From Nothopassalora personata (taxonomy: Eukaryota > Ascomycota > Dothideomycetes > Mycosphaerellales > Mycosphaerellaceae): DNA of 64,000 nt. The DNA lies in assembly GCA_033816765.1 (NCBI GenBank), contig CM066289.1, positions 1,798,001 through 1,862,000 on the forward strand, written 5' to 3'. Of this stretch, positions 41,701 to 49,446 are shown piece by piece. A program made the translations under genes and the position numbers. Below the pieces are notes generated by a model. That model was given only the letters and a program-made list of their open reading frames with translations, ran no database searches and was not told the origin of the DNA. Every line of letters begins with the position of its first letter. The stretch's first letter is position 1.

Positions 41701-43337
41701 TTCCTTTTGAGTTATGGGACGAGATTGCTATGGACTTCGTAGTGGGACTGCCAGAGAGCACCGACTGCAATGGCGTCACATACACTAACGCTCTCACAAT
41801 CACGGATCGCACAGGCAAAGGTTGTCACATGATCCCCGTCAAGGAGATGACGGCTGAGTACATCGCCGAAGTCTTCGTGCGAGACTACTACCGCCTGCAT
41901 GGTGCGCCGCTATCCATTGTCACCGATCGAGGGAGCCAGTGGCTGTCAGCTTTCTGGCAGCGCTTCTGCGAACTAGTCGGCATAGACCACAAGCTGTCTA
42001 CAGCCTTCCACCCTGAGACGGATGGGCAGTCTGAGAACACTAACAAGGAAATGGAGAAGTATCTCCGCGTCTTTATCGACTACGCACAAGGAGATTGGGT
42101 GCAGTGGCTACCCCTTGCGGAGTTTGCGAAGAACAACCACGCTACTGAAGCCACTGGTGTGTCGCCTTTCTTCGCTGAGCGAGGCCGCAATCCTCGCACA
42201 GGTAACTTTAACGGCGATACACTGCCTAAGCGCCTCATGCCGACCAAGCAACGTCTGAGCGCTGAGGGAGCAGAGCGGTTCGCCCAGCAAATGAAGGACC
42301 TCCACGCACATCTCCATGAATGCTTGCGTTACGACCAAGCCCTGCAAGCTGATAATGCCAACATGCACCGCACGGTGCCGCCACGATACGAGCCAGGCGA
42401 CCATGTCTACATCAACACCAAGAACTGGAAGTCATCACGCCCAGCGAAGAAGCTCGACGTCAAGTGGTTTGGACCAGTGACTGTCACTACCGCACTCGGT
42501 GAGAATGCTTACAGTGTTGCCCTTCCAGATAAGATCCGCGTACACAACTCTTTCCACTCAAATCTCCTCAGACTCGCAGATCCGGAAGATGATGCGAGGC
42601 CGCCACCGATCGAAGTCACGGACGAGACCGGCAACACGTTCAAGACCTGGGAGGTTGAGCGTATCCTGGACTCCAAACCGAAGGGCAGAGGCATTACCAT
42701 GCTAGTGAAATGGAAAGGTTACTTGGACAGTGAGTCTACTTGGGAGCCCGCGAGCGTAGTGTGCAAAGATGCACCGAAGGCAGTCGCAGACTTCAAGCAT
42801 AACAACCCAACCAAGTCCATACCGGTCAACTTTCATCCGCCACCTGGTTGGATCCCAAATGAAACGTTGCGCGATATGAGACCTGAAGCAGATGTACACA
42901 TTATGGATCTGGCACCTCAGGTAACCACAGTAGCACGACCGCCCTCTGTCGGCACCGGTGCTGTGGCTCTTCCTGTTGGTGACCACACGCCTTCTAATGT
43001 TGCTGTGGGCAATAGCGAAGGGGTTTCGGTGCCTGCTTCTAATGCAACGACGGATACAACGTCGACGGACGAAGCAATCGAGGCCGCTCAGATGGAGCTG
43101 CTTGATGAAACGGATGGTATGGAGGATGATGAAGCCTTCGCATATGCACTAAGGAAGATTCAAGGTCACACGCTTCGAGACGAAGGTGTTTTGAGGGGGG
43201 GGTGGTGTCACGGCCGCTCCGCAAGTGAAGGATTTGGGATGGATCACGTGACCTCAGAGCACGTGACCAGGATGACTCAGCCCGGCCCGAAGCCGACCCG
43301 CGACACCTCGGCCCTTAAGTATAGGCCTCGACCTTAG
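38751..43337 (+). CDS. Pol of G3 with chromodomain
   Basis: 1528 codons in the -1 frame relative to gag; the first ATG is at 38802. A His/Glu-rich start is followed by retropepsin-like FLDDGANSELVN (~62, DDG), RT (PFGLCNAPGTFQSYIN; SAYLDDALIFSD ~523), RNase H (LETDASDFVTAAVLS), integrase (GHPGRAKTFELITRDFIWPG; IVTDRGSQWLSAFW; FHPETDGQSENTN) and chromodomain (WEVERILDSKPKGRG; LVKWKGYLDSESTWEPA, ~1300-1355). About 150 residues of low complexity follow. The frame runs 132 bases into the 3' LTR. Confidence 0.94.
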   Translation: MSHQHEHHPPHEHEHHEMRTVQAFSLQARTNTPSSIEVDKGPEVSHHFVVEGRANGIHAYTFLDDGANSELVNTSYAHKHKFPLYDIEPFTLGLGDGSQAPTIITKATNIELNLQGHIEVVKCLVTDTCYDIVLGLGWHAKHSPHKDWKRSVLTFSDDGCQGHSLYKNVNLPVVLPASEPPPTPDPDYDSLERPDISDISASSPVEVGAERVERGRKHDPVDIEQTSLYELQKLCRTRGAEVHTMWVNPRETHASKSAADPVTAQALGLHAMTARKVMGGNAAFACAMYVEDDYRRTLRRRQEHQAEVYAMSAADYDVFMEKLHRKEKEADITKLPAHYQHRKDLFSKKESSKLPPHRPGLDHEIKLKKDARPPFKRPYPISNRESEVVKAWVDDQLEKGNIQRSNSPAASPVIIVRKPGGGLRVCIDYRALNAITVKSRYPIPLIQDTLNRISGKKYFTKLDVIAAFNRLRIAEGDEWKTAFTTRYGQFECLVMPFGLCNAPGTFQSYINDALREYLDDFTSAYLDDALIFSDTLEEHIVHVDKVMAKLQAAGLQLDIDKCEFHVQETKYLGLVIGAEGIKMDKEKIVAIQEWETPRNPTDILSFLGFCNFYRRFIRNYSGIAYPMTQLTKKDVPWLWDDTCQTAFDCMKQAFAEEDIVLAHFVPGRETKLETDASDFVTAAVLSQKGEDGVWRPVAFMSKKMSPQECNYDIYDKELLAIVKAFEEWKPELISGDIDGDSEDTDFENLTDESGKPILVYSDHKNLEWFTSTKVLNRRQARWSEFLSQFYFKIVYIPGKTNIKPDTLTRRPQDVPASDEDPRRQHQEQTLLPEHRFLNISPMKIRPEGNDLMTEIRTAYGAPEMQQALRELDAGEPCGLLRRHRMDDSDAVAIGGLIYMKNRYGGYNVFVPDAPDLRFEVFKAYHSTPSAGHPGRAKTFELITRDFIWPGLSQYVRNKVFKCHECRSSKPSQTQYPGLLKPLPIPFELWDEIAMDFVVGLPESTDCNGVTYTNALTITDRTGKGCHMIPVKEMTAEYIAEVFVRDYYRLHGAPLSIVTDRGSQWLSAFWQRFCELVGIDHKLSTAFHPETDGQSENTNKEMEKYLRVFIDYAQGDWVQWLPLAEFAKNNHATEATGVSPFFAERGRNPRTGNFNGDTLPKRLMPTKQRLSAEGAERFAQQMKDLHAHLHECLRYDQALQADNANMHRTVPPRYEPGDHVYINTKNWKSSRPAKKLDVKWFGPVTVTTALGENAYSVALPDKIRVHNSFHSNLLRLADPEDDARPPPIEVTDETGNTFKTWEVERILDSKPKGRGITMLVKWKGYLDSESTWEPASVVCKDAPKAVADFKHNNPTKSIPVNFHPPPGWIPNETLRDMRPEADVHIMDLAPQVTTVARPPSVGTGAVALPVGDHTPSNVAVGNSEGVSVPASNATTDTTSTDEAIEAAQMELLDETDGMEDDEAFAYALRKIQGHTLRDEGVLRGGWCHGRSASEGFGMDHVTSEHVTRMTQPGPKPTRDTSALKYRPRP

Positions 43338-43411
43338 AACCTACTTCTCTCTTTAGCTATCGACTTTGTTAATACTACACCCCTGCACTCTCGCACTGTA
43401 GCCTCGTGACA
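43206..43411 (+). repeat. 3' LTR of G3
   Basis: 206 bp, preceded by a polypurine run (TTTGAGGGGGGGGTGG). No difference seen from the 5' copy. Confidence 0.93.
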
Positions 43412-43916
43412 AAAACCTAGAAAATAACTAACTATAAAGCTTAAGCCTTTAAGATCTTTATAGATAACTAGTCTACTATTAAGCTAGTTAGAGATTACAC
43501 TAAATATAGAAGAACTAAGCATATTAGACTAAGGAACCACTTTTGTAGACATGTTCATAAAGAAGGCTTAATTATAGTTAAGTATATCCCTACTATATAG
43601 TAGCTTATAGATTGGCTTATAAAGCTAAAGTTACTAAACTACATTCTCTAAGGGAGGCTTCTAGAGACTAACCACACTTTTATTTGTACATAGCAAGACC
43701 TTTATTTGTTCACAAGTATTTATAAAGTAATATCTTATTTGTTTAGAGACAGTAGAGGAAAGTTTGTATTTTATTAGCCTTAAGGGCTAGATTTATTTAG
43801 GGTATTGCATATCTTGCTATGCTCATGTAACTAGACTATAGAGAGGCCTGCTTTAGAACCGTCTTTTAAGGTAAGATCTAGTTCATTATTATAGACTCTA
43901 ATTTAGGAGAGCTATA
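43412..43916 (+). pseudogene. Copia A piece: end of RNase H and following non-coding stretch
   Basis: RNase H tail to about 43640 (HIRLRNHFCRHVHKEGLIIV, then KYIPT), followed by AT-rich sequence without a frame. A purine run AAGGGAGGC at ~43650 looks like a possible earlier polypurine tract. Confidence 0.65.
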
Positions 43917-44246
43917 TGTTACGGATCGATCCGGAGAAGCTCCAGCCAACCAATCGATGCCTACACACTAGTGGAAGGATCCGATATGCAGAGTGCTCTC
44001 TCCGATCTGCGTGCTCTGTAACAGAGCAGAGAGAGCAGGACAGATCAACTGATCCGACTGATCAGTCACGCCAAGACATGGCACTATATAGACGACGCTT
44101 CTTTACGAGTATAGATAGGAGCCTCGTGCTCAACTCATTTTAAGTATACACCATATACTGTTTGGAACCACTACCTTCATAACTGATTGAGACATCCCTG
44201 CAAAGATCCAAGCCCGAGTTGTGATAACGTACAGCGGTTCCTAACA
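43917..44246 (+). repeat. 5' LTR of N2
   Basis: 330 bp, TGTTACGG...CCTAACA, TATATA box near 44090. GTGCTCAA inside pairs with TTGAGCAC just downstream of the LTR. Confidence 0.92.
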
Positions 44247-44278
44247 ACTTTGAGCACCACCACCAGGGCCCTTTGCAT

Positions 44279-45271
44279 ATGTCTGGGAGAGACGCTACCC
44301 GGAGTCCGTCACGACAACAGCCACAGTCAACTGGCATAACGGAACGAATGAGCGAAATGTCGATTACAGGAAGCAGCAAGAACAACAACACTCCTATGGG
44401 TATGCTGAACCCATTGGACCACCACCGTGCACCTAAGGTGTCTACGCCGGAGACGTTCGACGGGACCAAGGACAAACTGGAGGCTTTTCAACTGCAGGTT
44501 CAGTTGTACCTTCACTTCAACGCACACCAGTTTCAAGGCGAGGCCAGCAAGGTCTTGTACGCCGCATCCTTCCTACGAGGAAAAGCAGCTAGAGGATTCC
44601 GACCATACCTCAAGGACTGGCTACACAACCAGGGCGAGGGAGAAACACCGAAAACGGAAACTCGAAAAATTTTCCACGACTACGACGAGTTTGAGACGAA
44701 ACTCGATGATCTATACGGGATACCAAATGAGGAGGTATACGCCGACCGACATATCCGACAACTTCGACAGACTACTTCTGTAGCGCTGTACGCCTCAGAA
44801 TTCCAAGGATATGCCGCCGACCTGGAATGGAACGACGCAGCTTTGCGATCGCAGTTCTACCTCGGGCTGAAAGACAACGTCAAAGCCGAACTATCCCGAA
44901 ACGCCAGCGTCGTTACGCTAGGGGCGATGATCAAGGCAGCAAAGGAGATCGACGAAAGGCTCCAGGAGTTGAGGTACGACCGACACGTACAGCCTGGATA
45001 CCAGAGACCCGCCGCGGGCGGAAGAGGGGGCTTCAAGGCCAGAAGTCAGGACCCTAATGGTTACGGAGACCCAATGGAATTGGACGTAACGGAACGTAGG
45101 ACAGGAAGGGGGCTGAAGAGCAAAGGTTCCACCTGCTACGTATGTGGCGAGCAAGGCCATTATGCAAGGAACTGCAAGAAAAAGAACATAGTTAGCCGCG
45201 AGTTCAACGCAATGATTCGCGAAGAGAATGCATACCAGGAATGCGAGAGCTTTCTCTCGAAATCTGCCTAG
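44279..45271 (+). CDS. Gag protein of N2
   Basis: 330 aa from the ATG at 44279. Capsid-like region and zinc knuckle CYVCGEQGHYARNC; one residue difference seen from the N1 Gag. No pol follows. The stop TAG at 45269 is followed by a leader-like block shared with N1 up to about 45350, where similarity to N1 stops. Confidence 0.88.
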   Translation: MSGRDATRSPSRQQPQSTGITERMSEMSITGSSKNNNTPMGMLNPLDHHRAPKVSTPETFDGTKDKLEAFQLQVQLYLHFNAHQFQGEASKVLYAASFLRGKAARGFRPYLKDWLHNQGEGETPKTETRKIFHDYDEFETKLDDLYGIPNEEVYADRHIRQLRQTTSVALYASEFQGYAADLEWNDAALRSQFYLGLKDNVKAELSRNASVVTLGAMIKAAKEIDERLQELRYDRHVQPGYQRPAAGGRGGFKARSQDPNGYGDPMELDVTERRTGRGLKSKGSTCYVCGEQGHYARNCKKKNIVSREFNAMIREENAYQECESFLSKSA

Positions 45272-45324
45272 CAGAAACGACCTGACGATAAAGGCATCAA
45301 ACAGCGGCTTCTTGATTTGATGAC

Positions 45325-45717
45325 CTAGGACACAGAAGTCAACACGACGACACGGAACAGGCTACGGGACTTCTTTTCCCACGCGGCAGCTTCTTCCTCT
45401 TGGAGGCGCTGGAGTGTCGCCCGCAACTCGCGCATTCTGCGCAGATGCAACGACATTTTCTCCTCTAGAGCGGCGCGCTGTTTTCGCAGGCGGGACCAGT
45501 CGCCTTCCGACACAACAATGTCGCAACCCTTGTGGTTTGAACGAACACAAGCACCACACTTTCCAGATGAGATATGCACGCGGCAGGCGATATCCTTTGC
45601 GACGCAGCGACTGCATTTTTGGACCATGACGACCCCAAGTGACTCGATCTTGTCAGCAAGGCGGGTTCGACGGACGGATGAACTGATCTTGGAGGATGGT
45701 TTGCGAGAGGACGACAT
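45325..45717 (-). CDS. Antisense cargo gene of N2: Zn(II)2Cys6-like cluster plus coiled coil
   Basis: About 130 codons from the Met at 45717, chosen because it aligns with the N1 start; the frame opens 11 codons earlier at 45750. Cluster: CSRC-VAKDIA-C-RVHISSGK-C-GA-C-VRSNHKG-C, spacing CX2CX6CX8CX2CX7C, identical to N1 in every Cys position though most other residues differ. A Glu/Arg/Leu-rich coiled coil follows (RKQRAALEEKMSLHLRRMRE). The splice acceptor block TTGACTTCTGTGTCCTAG of N1 is present, but the GTAAGT donor is not obvious, so this frame reads through the intron-like part and ends earlier. Confidence 0.65.
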   Translation of the reverse strand: MSSSRKPSSKISSSVRRTRLADKIESLGVVMVQKCSRCVAKDIACRVHISSGKCGACVRSNHKGCDIVVSEGDWSRLRKQRAALEEKMSLHLRRMRELRATLQRLQEEEAAAWEKKSRSLFRVVVLTSVS

Positions 45718-45758
45718 CGTTGACGAAACATGAATTAGGGACACATTCATTATGTAAG

Positions 45759-45775
45759 AGCTTCGGGACGAAGCT
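45759..45775. promoter_or_regulatory. Perfect inverted repeat upstream of the N2 antisense gene
   Basis: AGCTTCG-GGA-CGAAGCT, the reverse complement of the N1 copy, between the antisense start and the 3' LTR. Confidence 0.5.
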
Positions 45776-45793
45776 AGGCTAAAGGGGGGATGG

Positions 45794-46123
45794 TGTTACG
45801 GATCGATCCGGAGAAGCTCCAGCCAACCAATCGATGCCTACACACTAGTGGAAGGATCCGATATGCAGAGTGCTCTCTCCGATCTGCGTGCTCTGTAACA
45901 GAGCAGAGAGAGCAGGACAGATCAACTGATCCGACTGATCAGTCACGCCAAGACATGGCACTATATAGACGACGCTTCTTTACGAGTATAGATAGGAGCC
46001 TCGTGCTCAACTCATTTTAAGTATACACCATATACTGTTTGGAACCACTACCTTCATAACTGATTGAGACATCCCTGCAAAGATCCAAGCCCGAGTTGTG
46101 ATAACGTACAGCGGTTCCTAACA
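45794..46123 (+). repeat. 3' LTR of N2
   Basis: 330 bp, no difference seen from the 5' copy. Confidence 0.92.
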
Positions 46124-47352
46124 CTATAGTATTAAAATAAAAGGAAATAGAGAAGTAGACCGCCCTTACTTATAACGGCTATTTTATCCTTTAGCCCTAA
46201 CTAAATCACTAAGACCTAATGTAAGTACACTATCTAGACTACTACTTGCTACTAAAACTACTAGAGCCTCTAGAACCCCTCTTATAGGAAGTCGAGTTTA
46301 ATATAGCACCCTCCTAAAAGTTATTATTAGTGCCTAAGCGCTGTAGGAACTGACGAATTAAAGTGGTGACCTTATCCTAAGAGAGGGAGTTAGAAAATAG
46401 GAGGCGAAGCTCTAGGAGGACAGTTCTAGAACTATTACTAGGAGCCCTAGGGATGTTTAGGCGCTAGTTCACATCGCTAGGAATGAGCTAGGTAGGTAGT
46501 ATCTAAAGACTATATCTAGAGGTACTTATACTAGGAGAGTATAGAACTAGAGATAGGAAGCCCTTACGTAGAGGACTGCTACGCATAATAGGAGGAGATT
46601 AACTATACTATGCACTACCCTACAATGCAGTACTAGCGGAGCGAGTATAACCTACACTAGGCTACTAGTAGGTTCTAGATAGACTAGCGGTACTCTACTA
46701 TAGGGTCCGTAGAGAGAAGAAGCTATACTTGTCGTAATAATTGTTAAGAGCGTAGTTAGTATAGTAGCCCTTAAACTATCCTAGAATAGTATAGTAACTA
46801 GAAAAGGGAAGGTTAGATCTCTCCTTATAGCGGTTATATACGCTGCCGAAGTACTAAATAAGATAGTCTATAGCGGAAGCCTATAAGGTAGGAAGGTAGT
46901 TCTAACTACTATTAAGGTTTATAGTAATAGTGTTAGAAATACGACCTTGAGATTGACTATTATATAATTAAAATCCTAGGCAGCCGCGTTAATCTAACCC
47001 TAGTTCGGTAGATTAGTAATACTACCCTTAGTAGTTAGAAGCTTCTTCTTATAGAAGGTAACCTTAAGGGATGCTATAGTAAGCTGCAAGGTTATATTCT
47101 TCTTAGTAATCTTGCGCCTACTCTCGATAATCTACTTAACTAGTCTAAGTGCCTTAATAAGGGTCTTACGCTTAGAGATCCTACTAGATGTAGGTAGACC
47201 CTTTCTACTATTACTAGGAGGACGCTTGTTAGGATCTTAATCGTTACTAGAGCTAGATCCACTACTAAAGACATTACTAGTACTACTAAACTAGTTTATA
47301 GGAGTCTACTTAATAACATCTACTATAATGCTACTTACAAGTTAGTAATACC
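46124..47352 (-). pseudogene. Unidentified minus-strand relic in the 3' part of copia A
   Basis: About 1.2 kb of RIP-damaged sequence between N2 and copia B. On the minus strand it reads as coding interrupted by TAG stops: Ser/Asn-rich, then a Lys/Arg-rich helical stretch near 47100-47250 (ISKRKTLIKALRLVK; IIESRRKITKKN). It is opposite to the copia pol that ends before it and no family is recognised. It may be an antisense cargo of A, or a remnant of another insertion. Confidence 0.4.
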
Positions 47353-47558
47353 TATTACGATCTAAGCGTGCACCGGCGCTATAGCCTAATTAAACCTAAG
47401 GTAGCAGCCGCTAAGAATTAGGTAACATTAATTAGTTACCTATAGCCTTTTTATAAGTAGCCCCTTCAATTCTAGCTTAGACATATGCAATCTACTATCT
47501 ACTTTTAAAACACCTTTATAAGCCTATTTCATGACTTCTAACCACTTGTAACGTGATA
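47353..47558 (+). repeat. 5' LTR of copia B
   Basis: 206 bp. Starts TATTACGATC where the other copy has TGTCACGATC, and ends GTGATA instead of CA: damaged ends, all transitions. Confidence 0.88.
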
Positions 47559-49244
47559 GTTATAAGCCCGATAGGCGCTTACTAACGTTCGCTATATAAA
47601 ACGAAGCCCTAGAGCAGATTTTGCATCGTTATTAAAAACTAGTGGGATCCATTATTATCCCATTAATAACTATTGTACAGTAGTGTAGTAACCCTAGTAG
47701 ACCTATAGGAACTTTTATTAGGCCCATTAATACCGTTATAGCGACTACCGAGACACCCGGTAGTACCGGTACTTTACCGCACGCTACTATCGTTCTTAAG
47801 AGTTATAACTAATGGGATAAGTTTAACCGTTAGTTAGAGCTCTACGCTAAGTCTCTAAACATCTAGAAGTATGTGGATCCGAACGACACTACCGCCGAGC
47901 TAATAGAGCCGGTGTACTTAACGTTCGAGCAAATCCAATTAGTATATACTGCTAAAGACGCTACGGCTAAAGACAAGGAGCTTATTAAGCTCCGCTAGTT
48001 AGACGCCGACCGTAGGTAGCGGATATATAACATCTTTACGTCCGTAAGGTCTAAATTAGTTACCTACCTAATTAGGACTACTATAGAGCTAGGCTAGAAG
48101 CTAATGTATAGTAAACGTACCCTTAGAGACAAGGTCTAGGCTCTAAAGGATTAGTACGGACTAAATGACATGTTGCGTAAGCGATAGCTTACACTAGAGC
48201 TAAATAGGCTTTAGAAGAGCTAGGCCCGAAGGGTCGACGACTAGTGTTTAGACTAGCTAGTACTATAGACTAAGATGCTAGATTGCAACTATACCGAGTA
48301 CGGAGACCTACTACGACACTTCCTACTTGCGATATAGTAGAAAACTCCTACCTATAGAGCATTACTATAGAACGAGTAGAAGCGTAATAAGCTCTCGCTT
48401 AGTAAGCTTACCGAGCGATACCTCGAATGGATACGCGATACTACCCTAGTTACTACGAACGGTCGATTAGTCTTCGTAACCTTTATAGGCGAACCCTTAG
48501 TAGAGGACGAGCCTCTACTACTAGCGCCTATAGTAGGCATAGTCGGTAGGAACGATAATAATAATAACGACCGTCGTCGTAGCCGCGGCGACAAGAGTCG
48601 TAACCGTAGTAACGGTGTAAACAAAGGAAAGAGTAGTAATAATAACGATAGGCTAAGCGGCTACTAGAACATTACCGGCGAGCCTAAGGAGAGTTATTAT
48701 AAGAACCTCTATTTATACGATGTAGTTAACCCTAAGAAGCGTCTATTAAAGGATTAGCGCTCTAAGCAGTGGAAGAAGTGCTAGAAGCACTTTATTAATT
48801 ACTACTTAGGCGATAATAGTAAACGCTTACTAGGCGTATTGAACCGTAATAGGCGTACGGATAAGGAACGAGATAAGGCAATTGCTAAGGGCAAGGCCGC
48901 ACCGCACGGCTTTACTAGTCTTACTGTCCTTTCGAGCTCGATAAGCTAATTAAGCTTTAACTTTAGGGATTACTAGGTATACGACAACTGCTCGGACACC
49001 TATGTTATTAATTACTATAACTAGTAGGGCGTAGCATTCATTGTAGAGCGCCTAACTACATTATTAATCTAAGCCGGAACCACGACATTCCCTATTGCCG
49101 CATTAGGCAAGGTTCGTATAAAGATAGAGGGGATACTATTCACCCTATTAGATGTAGCCTATTGCCTAGGCTTTTATGTAAACGTTATCTCCTACTTACG
49201 TATAGAGACGGCTAGACTTTAGTGGCACGGACGTACTAATTTAG
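47559..49244 (+). pseudogene. Copia B gag and protease, inactivated
   Basis: Begins with the PBS-like GTTATAAGCCC. The plus-strand frame holds a copia gag remnant, a basic region and a protease-like segment (VYDNCSDTYVIN) near 48975. Many TAG stops. Confidence 0.7.
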
Positions 49245-49441
49245 TGTTAAGGGGATGTCGCAATGTATAGCACGCCCACGACCTGCCAGTCGTAGATGAA
49301 CTAATTCTTGCCTTTTGTTCAAGACGCATCGCGCGTCGCAAGGTGTACTCATGCGTGTCACGTGCGGCTTGGCAGCCGGTCGCGACCGCATGTCACATGC
49401 AAGGCCACATGTAGGGGTTAGCCACTGGGCTGCCCCTTACA
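49245..49441 (+). repeat. Solo LTR, undamaged, inside copia B
   Basis: 197 bp, TGTTAAGGGG...CCCCTTACA, target duplication TTTAG (49240-49244, 49442-49446). GC-rich (CGCGACCGC, CACGTGCGG) in strong contrast to the TA-rich surroundings, so it arrived after RIP. The 3' end resembles the G1 and G2 LTR ends; family uncertain. Confidence 0.85.
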
Positions 49442-49446
49442 TTTAG

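Larger units (their letters stand above)
36272..43411 (+). mobile_element. G3: chromodomain Ty3/gypsy element, apparently intact
   Basis: 7140 bp. LTRs 36272-36477 and 43206-43411 (206 bp, identical by eye); target duplication AAAAC (36267-36271, 43412-43416). A relative of G2 with the same gag/pol split and junction hairpin. TCGATAGCT just after the 5' LTR is complementary to AGCTATCGA inside the LTR (self-priming). Inserted in the RNase H region of copia A. Confidence 0.94.
43917..46123 (+). mobile_element. N2: second gag-only LTR element with antisense gene
   Basis: 2207 bp, oriented plus. LTRs 43917-44246 and 45794-46123 (330 bp, identical by eye); target duplication CTATA (43912-43916, 46124-46128). 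Same plan as N1: gag, then an antisense gene, then a polypurine tract AAAGGGGGGATGG. The leader and gag match N1 almost base for base; the LTRs and antisense gene do not. Confidence 0.92.
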
